The notes beneath the pieces were generated by a model that had not been told where the DNA came from, did no database searches, and saw only the letters and a program-made list of their open reading frames with translations. Shown here one piece after another: positions 8,066 through 15,645 of a stretch of 34,410 nt of DNA. Both the position numbers and the translations under genes were made by a program. This stretch comes from DATBRV01 sp036560145 (GTDB lineage: Bacteria > Myxococcota_A > UBA9160 > SMWR01): contig DATBRV010000119.1 in assembly GCA_036560145.1 (NCBI GenBank), positions 1 to 34,410 on the forward strand, read 5' to 3'. The stretch's first letter is position 1. Every line of letters begins with the position of its first letter.

Positions 8066-8857
8066 ATGAGCGAAGTGTTGTTCGAGAAGGAGGGCGGCGT
8101 CGCCCTGCTCACGCTGAACCGGCCGGAGCGCCTCAACGCGATCTCGGGGCGGATGCTCGGCGAGCTCTCCGAGCGCCTGATCGCGTGCGATCGCGACCGC
8201 GACGTGCGCGCGATCGTGATCACCGGCGCCGGGCGCGGCTTCTGCGCCGGGCTCGACCTCCAGGACGCCGCCGCCGGCACGGGGATCGGCGGAGGAGGAA
8301 GCGCGGCCCTGCCGCCTTCCCTCGAGCTGCGCAGCGCTCCGCCGATCGTGCTGCACGAGATCGACAAGCCGACCATCTGCGCGCTGAACGGCGGCGCGGC
8401 CGGCTACGGCATGGATCTCGCGCTCGGCTGCGACATCCGGATCGCCGGCGAGAGCGGCAAGCTGGCGGCCGCCTTCACGCGCCGCGGCGTGCTGCCCGAG
8501 AGCGGCGGCACCTGGCTGCTGCCGCGGCTGATCGGCTGGTCGAAGGCCGCGGAGCTGATCTTCACCGGCCGAACGCTCACGGCCGATCAGTGCGCGGAGC
8601 TGGGCCTCGTCTCGCGCGTGGTGCCCGACGCGCTGCTGATGAAGGAGGCGCGCGCGCTCGCGGCGGAGATCGCGGAGAATGCGCCGCTCGCGGTGCAGGC
8701 CAGCAAGCGCATGATGCGGATGGGCCTCTCCGAGCCGTTCGACGAGCACGTGCACCACGTCTTCCTCCAGCTGCTTCCGCTCTTCGGGACGCGCGACTTC
8801 CGGGAGGGCATGCAGTCCTTCCTCGAGAAGCGCGCGGCGCGTTTCGAGGGACGCTGA
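8066..8857 (+). CDS. Enoyl-CoA hydratase/isomerase (crotonase) family protein
   Basis: A 263-residue crotonase-fold protein acting on acyl-CoA. Signatures include LNRPERLNAIS near the N-terminus, the oxyanion-hole segments GAGRGFCAGLDL (about 53-64) and NGGAAGYGMDLALGCD, and the C-terminal helix NAPLAVQASKRMM. A GGAGGG site sits four bases before the ATG. The two glutamates of true enoyl-CoA hydratases are not both present: the first is replaced by D117, and the second position falls in FTRRG with no acid. Instead E145 (LPESGGTWLLPRLIG) lies where enoyl-CoA isomerases and several other crotonases keep their acid. Isomerase or another crotonase chemistry is therefore more likely than hydration (inference). 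Confidence 0.87.
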   Translation: MSEVLFEKEGGVALLTLNRPERLNAISGRMLGELSERLIACDRDRDVRAIVITGAGRGFCAGLDLQDAAAGTGIGGGGSAALPPSLELRSAPPIVLHEIDKPTICALNGGAAGYGMDLALGCDIRIAGESGKLAAAFTRRGVLPESGGTWLLPRLIGWSKAAELIFTGRTLTADQCAELGLVSRVVPDALLMKEARALAAEIAENAPLAVQASKRMMRMGLSEPFDEHVHHVFLQLLPLFGTRDFREGMQSFLEKRAARFEGR

Positions 8858-8858
8858 G

Positions 8859-8875
8859 CCCGGCTCTCGGCCGGG
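8859..8875 (+). terminator. GC hairpin after the crotonase gene, weak terminator candidate
   Basis: CCCGGC and GCCGGG pair across a five-base loop one base after the TGA. No T-run follows, so it may only be a transcript-end or stability hairpin. Confidence 0.3.
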
Positions 8876-8896
8876 GCCGGGTGGTATGGTCGGCAG

Positions 8897-10729
8897 ATGA
8901 CGGCGACGGCCTCCACCCCCCGCGCCAGCGGCTGGCTCTACGGCCCCGTTCCGGATCTGCTGCTCGGCTGCGGCCTGCTCTACGCGCTGCTGTTCGTCGC
9001 GTTCGCGCTCTTCGGCCCCTCGCTGCGCGCGCTCCAGCCGAGCTTCCTGATCCCCGTGCTGATCCTCCTCGTCAGCATGCCGCACTACGGCGGCACGCTC
9101 GTGCGCGTGTACGACCAGCGCCGCGACCGGCGCAGCTACGCGCTCTTCTCGGTCTGGGCGACGCTGCTGATCGCGGCGCTCTTCGTCTGGGGGACGTTCG
9201 CGAGCGTGGTCGCCTCCTGGCTCTTCACCGTCTACATCACCTGGAGCCCGTGGCACTACACCGGCCAGAACTATGGGCTGGCGGTGATGTTCCTGCGGCG
9301 GCGCGGCGTGCCGCTCTCGACGGGGGTGAAGCGGCTGTTCTACGCCTCGTTCCTGCTCGCCTACGGGCTGACGTTCCTCGTCTTCCACAGCGCGATCAGC
9401 CTGATCGACTACAACACGAGCCAGTCCGAGAACGCGCCCGTCGCCTTCCTCCCGCTCGGCATCCCTCCGGCGCTGCACCGCGTGCTCTTCCCGCTGGCGG
9501 CGGCCGCCTATGCGGCGACGCTGGCGGCCACGGCGGCGCTCCTGCTGCGCCGCGCGCGCGTGCGGGATCTCGTCCCGGCGGCAGCGCTGGCGCTGACCCA
9601 GGCGCTCTGGTTCTCGATCCCCTTCGCGGTGCGCTACTTCGGCGTCTCGACCGGCCTCGAGCCGGTCGACCTGCTGCGCAACCGGATCGAGGACTACTTC
9701 AAGTGGGTCGCGCTGGGGCACGCGGCGCAGTACCTGTGGGTCACGTCCTACTACGCGCGCGGCTCGGGGAGCTGGCGCGGCTTCCCGCGCTACTTCGGCA
9801 AGGTGCTCGCCAGCGGCGTCGCCGTCTGGACGCTTCCGGTGCTTCTCTTCGCTCCGCTCGTGAGGGGCCGCTACGAATACGCGGGCGGGCTCGCGCTGCT
9901 GGTGGCCTCCGCCGTCAACCTCCACCACTTCGTGCTGGACGGCGCGATCTGGAAGCTGCGCAACTCGAGAATTGCGAGCGTGTTGATCCGCGCCGAGCCC
10001 GAGCGGCCCGCGGGGCTTCCCGAGCCGGTCGCGCCTCGCAAAGGCTGGCTGCGCCCCGCCGTGTGGGTCGCGGCGACCGCCGGCCTCGCGGTCGGCGTCA
10101 GCGTTCTCTGGCTCGAGGATTTCGCCCTGCGCGCCGCCTTCCTACGAAGCGACTACGCGGGCCTCAACCGCGTGCTCGATCGGATGGCGTGGCTCGGACG
10201 CGACAACAGCGCGGCGCGCCTGCTCGCGGCGCGCGGCGCCGCCCGGGCCGGCGATTGGGAGGAGTCGCTCGCCGCCCACCGGGCGGCCCTCGCGATGTCC
10301 CCGGATCAGCCCGAGCTCCAGGCCCGGATCGTGTGGCTCGCCCGGCGTCTCGACGACCCTGCCAGGACTGTTGCGCAGCTTCGTGACGCGCTGCGTCTCG
10401 CGCCGGGCTCGACCGGAATGCGCAACGAGCTGGCGTGGACGCTCGCGACCAGCCGCGATGCGCGGATCCGCGATCCCGATCAAGCGGTCCGGCTCGCGGA
10501 ATCGCTGGTGCATTCGAGCGAGACGCCCGATCTCAACTGGCTGGACACGCTCGCGGCCGCCTACGCAGCCGCGGGTCGCTTCGACGACGCAGTGCGGCTC
10601 GCCTCGCAGGCCTCCGCGCTCGCACAGACGCAGGGCGAAGCCGCGCTGGGCGAGCAGATCCGAGCACGTCTCGCGCTGTATCGAGAGCGGCGCGCCTTCC
10701 TGGAGGCGGACGCCGCGGACGGCGCCTGA
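8897..10729 (+). CDS. Multi-pass membrane protein with conserved-type His motifs and C-terminal TPR domain
   Basis: A 610-residue protein. Residues about 15-360 contain eight or nine hydrophobic helices. Histidines fall in distinctive membrane contexts: SMPHYGGTLVRVY (H63), SPWHYTGQNYG (H120), ALGHAAQYLWV (H275) and NLHHFVLDGAIWK (H343, H344). Such clusters recall membrane metalloenzymes (desaturase, hydroxylase or Brp/Blh-type), but no family can be named. One more helix near 378-400 leads to a helical repeat region (about 415-600) with TPR-like units: WEESLAAHRAALAMSPDQ, RTVAQLRDALRLAPGS and RFDDAVRLASQASALAQ. The membrane part may be an enzyme or a transporter and the repeats a partner-binding arm. 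The ATG at 8897 has only a weak upstream ribosome site. Confidence 0.75.
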   Translation: MTATASTPRASGWLYGPVPDLLLGCGLLYALLFVAFALFGPSLRALQPSFLIPVLILLVSMPHYGGTLVRVYDQRRDRRSYALFSVWATLLIAALFVWGTFASVVASWLFTVYITWSPWHYTGQNYGLAVMFLRRRGVPLSTGVKRLFYASFLLAYGLTFLVFHSAISLIDYNTSQSENAPVAFLPLGIPPALHRVLFPLAAAAYAATLAATAALLLRRARVRDLVPAAALALTQALWFSIPFAVRYFGVSTGLEPVDLLRNRIEDYFKWVALGHAAQYLWVTSYYARGSGSWRGFPRYFGKVLASGVAVWTLPVLLFAPLVRGRYEYAGGLALLVASAVNLHHFVLDGAIWKLRNSRIASVLIRAEPERPAGLPEPVAPRKGWLRPAVWVAATAGLAVGVSVLWLEDFALRAAFLRSDYAGLNRVLDRMAWLGRDNSAARLLAARGAARAGDWEESLAAHRAALAMSPDQPELQARIVWLARRLDDPARTVAQLRDALRLAPGSTGMRNELAWTLATSRDARIRDPDQAVRLAESLVHSSETPDLNWLDTLAAAYAAAGRFDDAVRLASQASALAQTQGEAALGEQIRARLALYRERRAFLEADAADGA

Positions 10730-11048
10730 CACGGGCCGCCCCACGGCGTGGGGAAATCAGCAGGGACGGGCCCGTTCTGGCTCAGCTCGTGTGAAGGCTG
10801 CGTAATTTTTCCGGGCTTCCCTCCCGCCGGCCCCGGAACTCTGCGACGCTCTAGCCAGAGCTTGCCGGCGGTGGCGTTGACATATAAATGACTCGAAGTC
10901 ACCATTGGGACTACTCGAGGGTCGGGCCGCACCGCGCAGGGCCGAGAGCGCCGGGGCGGCGGCCTCACCTGCCCTCGCGAGAATCCTGGACCGAGTCGTT
11001 CGAGTGCAGCCGGTCGGGCCCACGGCCCGGCGCCGGAACGGAGGGCCG
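10730..11048. other. 319-base intergenic region upstream of the lipid operon
   Basis: The only gap above 300 bases. At 10739-10753 there is a perfect hairpin CCCCAC-GGC-GTGGGG without a T-run, which may mark the end of the upstream transcript. At about 10804-10845 a TTTTTCCGGG stretch could fold with a later CCCGGAA. The segment 10877-10905 is AT-rich with a TTGACA and an inverted repeat. A GGAGGG directly before 11049 serves the first operon gene. An in-frame TTG at 10905 would extend that gene upstream, but the added sequence is low-complexity and unlike the SDR fold, so it is not used. Confidence 0.6.
10877..10905 (+). promoter_or_regulatory. Candidate promoter with overlapping operator for the lipid operon
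   Basis: TTGACA at 10877-10882 matches the sigma-70 -35 consensus; the sequence 17 bases on (CACCAT) is a poor -10. TATAAA at 10883-10888 might instead act as a -10 with a weak -35 at 10862. Overlapping this is a perfect dyad TGACT-CGA-AGTCA at 10889-10901, which could be a regulator site. The AT content stands out against the GC-rich surroundings. Confidence 0.45.
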
Positions 11049-12005
11049 ATGAGCACGCAGTTCGCACCGGGCAGCTGGGCCGTGATCCTCGGCGGATCGA
11101 GCGGCTTCGGACTCGCCACCGCCCACAAGCTGGCCGAGCACGGCATGGGCCTGTGTCTGGTGCACCGCGATCGCCGCGCCCAGCTCGCGCGGGTCGAGCC
11201 GGAGTTCGAGAAGCTCCGCGGCCACGGCGCCCCGGTGCTGACGCTGAACACCGACGCGCTCGACGCCGGCAAGCGCGCCGAGATCCTCGATCAGCTCGCG
11301 GCCGCGATGGGGCCGGAGGGCCGCGTGCGTGTGCTGCTCCACTCGATCGCCTTCGGAAACCTGAAGCTGCTGGTGGCGGAGAAGGAGCGCCCGCACCGCC
11401 GCGGCGACGCGCGCGCCGCGCTCGCCCAGGCGCTCGGGGTTACGCGCGAGAAGCTGGTGGAGGCCGCCGATCTCCTGTTCGCGCAGGGGCTCGACGACCT
11501 GCACGCGGTGGCCTCGCCGCCGCAGTATCCCGCGCGCGCCTTCCTCGACGCCGACGACTTCGCGCGGACCATCCACAGCATGGGCACCAGCCTGCTCGAC
11601 TGGACCCAGGACCTGCACGGGCGCGGGCTGTTCACGCCCGACGCGCGCGTCTTCGGCCTCACCAGCGAGGGCAACACCGTCGCGTGGAAGGGCTACGCGG
11701 CCGTCTCCGCCGCGAAGGTGGCGCTGGAGGCGGTGGCGCGCTCCATCGCGGTCGAGTTCGCGCCCCACGGCGTGCGCTGCAACGTGATCCAGGCGGGCGT
11801 CACCGAAACCCCGGCGCTCGCCGCGATCCCCGGCAGCGCGGTGCTCAAGGCGCAGGCGCGGCTGCGCAATCCCTTCGGCCGGCTGACCACCCCGCGCGAC
11901 GTCGCCAATGCCATCTACCTGCTCTCGCTCGACGACGCCGCCTGGATCAACGGCGAGGTGATCCGCGTCGACGGGGGCGAGCACATCTCGGGGGCGACCT
12001 CGTGA
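11049..12005 (+). CDS. Enoyl-ACP-reductase-type short-chain dehydrogenase
   Basis: A 318-residue Rossmann-fold protein. The nucleotide loop is GGSSGFGLA near residue 15. HSIAFGNLK resembles the HSIAF strand of FabI. The catalytic pair is Y216 and K223, spaced Y-x6-K as in FabI enoyl reductases and not Y-x3-K as in ketoreductases. The C-terminus ends VIRVDGGEHISG, as in SDR enzymes. It likely reduces the enoyl-ACP double bond with NAD(P)H. About 50 extra residues lie between the HSIAFG strand and the active site compared with the usual 260-residue FabI, and the outer FabI tyrosine is not obvious (TSEGNTVAW). It opens the operon with a GGAGGG site three bases before ATG, and its stop overlaps the GTG of the next gene. 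Confidence 0.8.
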   Translation: MSTQFAPGSWAVILGGSSGFGLATAHKLAEHGMGLCLVHRDRRAQLARVEPEFEKLRGHGAPVLTLNTDALDAGKRAEILDQLAAAMGPEGRVRVLLHSIAFGNLKLLVAEKERPHRRGDARAALAQALGVTREKLVEAADLLFAQGLDDLHAVASPPQYPARAFLDADDFARTIHSMGTSLLDWTQDLHGRGLFTPDARVFGLTSEGNTVAWKGYAAVSAAKVALEAVARSIAVEFAPHGVRCNVIQAGVTETPALAAIPGSAVLKAQARLRNPFGRLTTPRDVANAIYLLSLDDAAWINGEVIRVDGGEHISGATS

Positions 12006-12997
12006 CGGTCCATCTGCACGGGCTCGGGCACTTCCATCCCGAGAACGAGATCACGAACCGCTTCCTCGAGGAGCTCGAGATCGGGACCACCGACGAGTGG
12101 ATCGTCGAGCGGGTGGGGATCCGTTCCCGGCGCACGGCGCTGCCGCTCGACTACATCCGCACCACGCGCAACCGGGACGTGCGCGCCGCCGCCGAGGCCA
12201 CGCTCTACACCACCGCCGAGCTCGGCCGGCGCGCGGCGGAGCTCGCGATCGAGCGCGCCGGGATCGATCGGGGCGAGATCGGGATGCTGATCGCCGGCAG
12301 CTCGGCGCCGGATTTCGCCTCGCCCGCCGACGCCTGCAACGTGGCGGCGGCCCTCGGCCTCGAGGTGCCGGCCTTCGACGTGAACTCCGCCTGCACCAGC
12401 CTGCTGGTGCAGGTGCACCTGCTCTCGCTGATGGACCCGGCCAAGCTGCCGGCTTTCGTCCTGCTGGTCGTCCCCGACAGCCTGACCAAGACGGTCGACT
12501 ACACGGACCGCAGCGCCGCGGTGCTCTGGGGCGACGCCGCCGCGGCGGCGGTGGTCTCGACGCGCGTCCCCGGCCGCGCGCAGCTGCTCGGCAGCACGCT
12601 CGCCTCGCGCCCCTCCGCCGGCAACAAGGTGGTGGTGCCGCGCACGGGGCACTTCTCCCAGGAAGGCCGCACGGTGCAGGCGTTCGCGATCCGGGAATCC
12701 GCGCGCTGCTACGAGAACCTGCGCGAGAGCTTCGAGAGCGACGAGCGCAGGCTCCACTTCGTCGGCCATCAGGCCAACCTGCGCATGCTGGAGTCGATCT
12801 GCGAGCGCTGCGGCATCGACCGCGAGCGCCACCACATGAACGTCGAATGGTTCGGCAACACCGGCGCGGCCAGCTCGGCTTCGGTGCTCTCGATGCAGTG
12901 GGAGAAGTGGGGGCCGCGCGACGACGTGGCGGTGGTCGGGGTGGGCGCGGGGCTCACCTGGTCGAGCTACCTGGTGCGCTTCGGAGACGCCCGGTGA
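12002..12997 (+). CDS. Beta-ketoacyl-ACP synthase III (KAS III, FabH-like)
   Basis: A 331-residue thiolase-fold condensing enzyme that starts acyl chains by joining an acyl-CoA primer to malonyl-ACP. The Cys-His-Asn triad is complete: C131 (NSACTS), H256 (FVGHQANLRM) and N286 (WFGNTGAASS). The N-terminus has the GTTDEWIVERVGIRSRR segment typical of FabH. The C-terminus has the expected GVGAGLTWSS motif. The start is a GTG in a GTGA overlap with the SDR stop, so translation is coupled. Primer choice cannot be read from sequence; relative to chain-starting FabH, the insertion after VGIRSRR (ALPLDYIRTTRN) is unusual and might affect primer selection (inference). Confidence 0.92.
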   Translation: MTVHLHGLGHFHPENEITNRFLEELEIGTTDEWIVERVGIRSRRTALPLDYIRTTRNRDVRAAAEATLYTTAELGRRAAELAIERAGIDRGEIGMLIAGSSAPDFASPADACNVAAALGLEVPAFDVNSACTSLLVQVHLLSLMDPAKLPAFVLLVVPDSLTKTVDYTDRSAAVLWGDAAAAAVVSTRVPGRAQLLGSTLASRPSAGNKVVVPRTGHFSQEGRTVQAFAIRESARCYENLRESFESDERRLHFVGHQANLRMLESICERCGIDRERHHMNVEWFGNTGAASSASVLSMQWEKWGPRDDVAVVGVGAGLTWSSYLVRFGDAR

Positions 12998-13584
12998 AAT
13001 ACGCGGACTTCCGCGCGCGCGCCTGCTTCGAGAAGCTGGAGCTGCTCGCCTTCGCGCACGGGAAGCTGGTCGAGGACGGGCCCGAGGGCTTCGACACGCG
13101 CCTCCCGCTGCCGCCGATGCTGATGCTCGACCGCGTGACCGAGATCTCGCGGAGCGGCAGCCGCGGGCGCATCGTCGCCGAGCGCGACGTAAAGCCGGAC
13201 GACTGGTTCTTCCAGAGCCACTTCCTGGGCGACCCCGTGCAGCCGGGCTGCCTCGGCCTCGACGCCGTCTGGCAGCTGCTCGGTTTCTTCTGTAGCTGGG
13301 CGGGGGGCCTCGGGTCGGGGCGCGCGCTCGGGGTGGGCGAGGTCGAGTTCTCGGGCCAGATCCGCCCGCACGACCGGCTGGTGCGCATGGAGGTCGACGT
13401 GCGCCGCTACGCGGAGCTGCGCGAGAGCGGCTCGACGATCGCGATCGGCGACGCGCGCCTGCTCGTCGACGGCGAGGAGATCTACACGATCAAGCGCGCC
13501 AAGACGGGCCTGTTCCGCGACATCGCGTATCCCGACTATCCGAATCCGAGCAGCCGAAGCCGCGGCGGGAAGATGGAGCGATGA
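12994..13584 (+). CDS. fabA: 3-hydroxyacyl-ACP dehydratase/isomerase, FabA-like
   Basis: A 196-residue hot-dog protein very close to FabA along its length: MLMLDRV, then FFQSHFLGDPVQPGCLGLDAVWQL, and RALGVGEVEFSGQI. Catalytic H76 and D90 are 14 residues apart, exactly as in the Escherichia coli enzyme (H70, D84). FabA dehydrates 3-hydroxyacyl-ACP and can isomerise the trans-2 to the cis-3 enoyl form, the entry to anaerobic unsaturated fatty acids. The start is GTG in a GTGA overlap with the KAS III stop. It is followed by a second dehydratase and a KAS II-type synthase, a context matching FabA-dependent chain building. The protein is about 24 residues longer than E. coli FabA, mostly at the ends. 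Confidence 0.9.
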   Translation: MKYADFRARACFEKLELLAFAHGKLVEDGPEGFDTRLPLPPMLMLDRVTEISRSGSRGRIVAERDVKPDDWFFQSHFLGDPVQPGCLGLDAVWQLLGFFCSWAGGLGSGRALGVGEVEFSGQIRPHDRLVRMEVDVRRYAELRESGSTIAIGDARLLVDGEEIYTIKRAKTGLFRDIAYPDYPNPSSRSRGGKMER

Positions 13585-14048
13585 GCGCGAGCGGAACCGT
13601 GCTCACGCCCGCGGAGCTGCTGGCGCGCATCCCGCAGCAGGCGCCCTTCCGTTTCATCGACGAGATCGTCTCGGTCGACGACGAGCGGATCGAGTCGCGC
13701 TACCGCTGGCGCCCGGAGTCGGACTTCTACCGCGGCCACTTCCCGGGCAACCCGGTCACCCCCGGCGTACTGCTGATCGAATCGATGGCGCAGACGGGCC
13801 TGGTGGCGCTCGGACTCTACCTGCTCTGGAAGGAATGCCCGCCCGAAGTGGCGGAGAAGCTGGTGACGGTCTTCGTCGACGCGAACGTCGAGTTCACCGG
13901 GCGCGTGCTGCCCGGCGATCGGGTCCAGATCCACGGCTCGAAGGTCTACTTCCGGCGTCGCAAGCTGCGCAGCCAGGTCGAGATGCGGCTCGAGGACGGG
14001 ACGCTGGTGTGCGCGGGCACCATCTCCGGGATGGGGGTGCCGCGATGA
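13581..14048 (+). CDS. FabZ-like 3-hydroxyacyl-ACP dehydratase
   Basis: A 155-residue hot-dog protein with QQAPFRFIDEIVSVD near the N-terminus and the catalytic segment GHFPGNPVTPGVLLIESMAQTG, with H53 and E67 spaced 14 apart as in FabZ. The FabZ class dehydrates 3-hydroxyacyl-ACP of a wide chain-length range but does not isomerise. Its ATG overlaps the FabA stop (ATGA). Having both a FabA and a FabZ homologue side by side suggests a division of labour between dehydration and isomerisation, or a heterodimer (inference). Confidence 0.9.
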   Translation: MSASGTVLTPAELLARIPQQAPFRFIDEIVSVDDERIESRYRWRPESDFYRGHFPGNPVTPGVLLIESMAQTGLVALGLYLLWKECPPEVAEKLVTVFVDANVEFTGRVLPGDRVQIHGSKVYFRRRKLRSQVEMRLEDGTLVCAGTISGMGVPR

Positions 14049-15343
14049 GCGAGCGCGTCGTCGTCACCGGGCTCGGCGTGATCGCGCCCAACGCGAATGG
14101 CCTGCGCGATTTCGAGCTGGCGCTGCGCAAGGGCAGATCGGGTCTGCGCGCGAACGCCGAGATGCGGGAGGCCGGCTTCAGCTGCCAGGTCGCCGGCGTG
14201 CCGCAGGGAGTCGACGCGATCGCCACCTCGTATTTCGCCGAGGACGAGCTGCTCGCCATGAACTCGAGTCACCGCTTCGCGAGCATCGCCGCGGTGGACG
14301 CCTGGCTGGACGCCGGCCTCGCGCGCCCGGAGCGCGGCGACGACCGCGTCGACTGGGGGAGCGGCGCCGTGCTCGGCACCGGGATCGGCGGGATGGACAC
14401 GATCGCGGCGCGCATCGTGCCCTACGTGAACGAGAAGAAGGTCCGCAGGCTCGGCAGCACCGCCGTCGAGCAGGTGATGGCGAGCGGCATCTCGGCGCGC
14501 GTCTCCGGGCTGCTGGCGCTCGGCAACCAGGTGACGACCAACTCGAGCGCGTGCAGCACGGGGACGGAGGCGCTCGCGCTGGGCGCGGCGCGCATCCGGG
14601 CCGGGCTCGCCGAGCGCATGCTCTGCGGCGGCGCCGAGGGCGCGAGCCACTACATCTGGGCCGGCTTCGACGCCATGCGCGTGCTCGCGCGCGGCTTCAA
14701 CGAAGAGCCCGAGAAGGCCTCGCGTCCGCTCTCTGCGAGCGCGTCGGGCTTCATCCCCGGCTCGGGGGCGGGCGTGCTGATGCTCGAGAGCCTCTCCTCC
14801 GCCCGCGCGCGCGGCGCCCGCGTCTACGCCGAGCTGCTCGGCTCGGCCGTGAACTGCGGCGGCCACCGCGGCGGCGGCAGCATGACCGCGCCGAATCCGG
14901 AGAGCGTGCGCCGCTGCATCCGCGCCGCGCTCGCGGACGCGGGGACGCCGAGCTCGGCGGTGGACCTGATCAACGGGCACCTCACGGCGACCGCGGCGGA
15001 TCCCGTCGAGGTGGCGTCCTGGTCCGCCGCCCTCGAGCGCCCGCCCGCGTCGTTCCCGCTGATCACGTCGACCAAGTCGATGATCGGGCACGCGCTGGGC
15101 GCCGCCGGCGCGATCGAATCCGTCGCGACGGTGCTGATGCTTCAGCACGGCTTCGTGCACCCCTCGATCAACTGCGAGGACCTGCACCCGGAGGTCGCCG
15201 CCTTCTCCGCGTCGATTCCGCACGCCGTGCGCGAGACGCCCGAGCTGCGCGTCGCGATCAAGGCGGGCTTCGGGTTCGGCGACGTCAATGCATGCGTCGT
15301 TTTTCGAAAATGGAACGCAAGCGGAGCGCGCAGCGAGCCGTAG
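14045..15343 (+). CDS. Beta-ketoacyl-ACP synthase, KAS I/II type
   Basis: A 432-residue elongating condensing enzyme. The active-site residues are C170 (SSACSTGTEAL), H312 (INGHLTATAADPVE), K344 and H349 (TKSMIGHALGAAG), with the closing GFGFGDVNACVVF motif. The stretch around the first His reads GHLTAT where FabB and FabF have HGTST, so it belongs to a divergent subgroup. Elongation of acyl-ACP by two carbons using malonyl-ACP is expected. The ATG overlaps the FabZ-like stop. The last residues after VVFRKW (NASGARSEP and the TAG stop) are encoded by copy 2 of the dispersed repeat, so the natural C-terminus was probably altered by repeat insertion. Confidence 0.92.
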   Translation: MSERVVVTGLGVIAPNANGLRDFELALRKGRSGLRANAEMREAGFSCQVAGVPQGVDAIATSYFAEDELLAMNSSHRFASIAAVDAWLDAGLARPERGDDRVDWGSGAVLGTGIGGMDTIAARIVPYVNEKKVRRLGSTAVEQVMASGISARVSGLLALGNQVTTNSSACSTGTEALALGAARIRAGLAERMLCGGAEGASHYIWAGFDAMRVLARGFNEEPEKASRPLSASASGFIPGSGAGVLMLESLSSARARGARVYAELLGSAVNCGGHRGGGSMTAPNPESVRRCIRAALADAGTPSSAVDLINGHLTATAADPVEVASWSAALERPPASFPLITSTKSMIGHALGAAGAIESVATVLMLQHGFVHPSINCEDLHPEVAAFSASIPHAVRETPELRVAIKAGFGFGDVNACVVFRKWNASGARSEP

Positions 15344-15358
15344 GCGAGCGAAGTACAC
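15317..15358 (+). repeat. Dispersed 42-base repeat, copy 2, overlapping the ketosynthase 3' end
   Basis: This segment matches the reverse complement of 5900-5941 at 38 of 42 positions. It supplies the last nine codons and the TAG stop (15341-15343) of the ketosynthase gene and then fills half of the short gap before the ACP gene. Confidence 0.75.
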
Positions 15359-15381
15359 GCAAACTCGAAGGGAGCCGGAAC

Positions 15382-15630
15382 ATGAGAGAAGCAGAAGTGT
15401 TCGAGACCGTTGTGAAAATCCTCACGCCTCACGCGAAGAACCAGGCGGCGCTGGCGGGCGTCAAAATGGACACGAACATCCTCGACGACCTCAAGGTGAA
15501 CTCCGCCCGTCTCGTCGACGTGGTACTGGCCTTCGAGGACGCGTTCGACATCGAGATCGCGGACGAGGAGGTGGACAGCGTGAACACCGTCGGGGATTGC
15601 GTTCGGTTGGTGCTCGCGAAGGCGAGCTAG
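15382..15630 (+). CDS. Acyl carrier protein
   Basis: An 82-residue acidic carrier. The phosphopantetheine attachment serine is S41 in DDLKVNSARLVDVVLAFE; the following FEDAFDIEIADEEVDSVNTVGD matches helices II-III of ACPs. The usual Asp-Ser-Leu is Asn-Ser-Ala here, a marked departure that suggests a dedicated partner set. A GGGAG site seven bases upstream supports the ATG at 15382. It sits between the ketosynthase and the acyltransferase, with a phosphopantetheinyl transferase two genes downstream, so it is likely activated and used within this operon. Confidence 0.93.
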   Translation: MREAEVFETVVKILTPHAKNQAALAGVKMDTNILDDLKVNSARLVDVVLAFEDAFDIEIADEEVDSVNTVGDCVRLVLAKAS

Positions 15631-15645
15631 CGGCGCGACGCGCAA

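Noticed and set aside
10739..10753. Intrinsic terminator
   Set aside because: The hairpin is perfect but has no T-run on either strand within a few bases, so it is kept only as a hairpin note.
10905..11048. Upstream TTG extension of the SDR gene
   Set aside because: It adds Ala/Arg-rich sequence before the Rossmann start, runs over the candidate promoter and lacks a ribosome site; ATG 11049 has GGAGGG.
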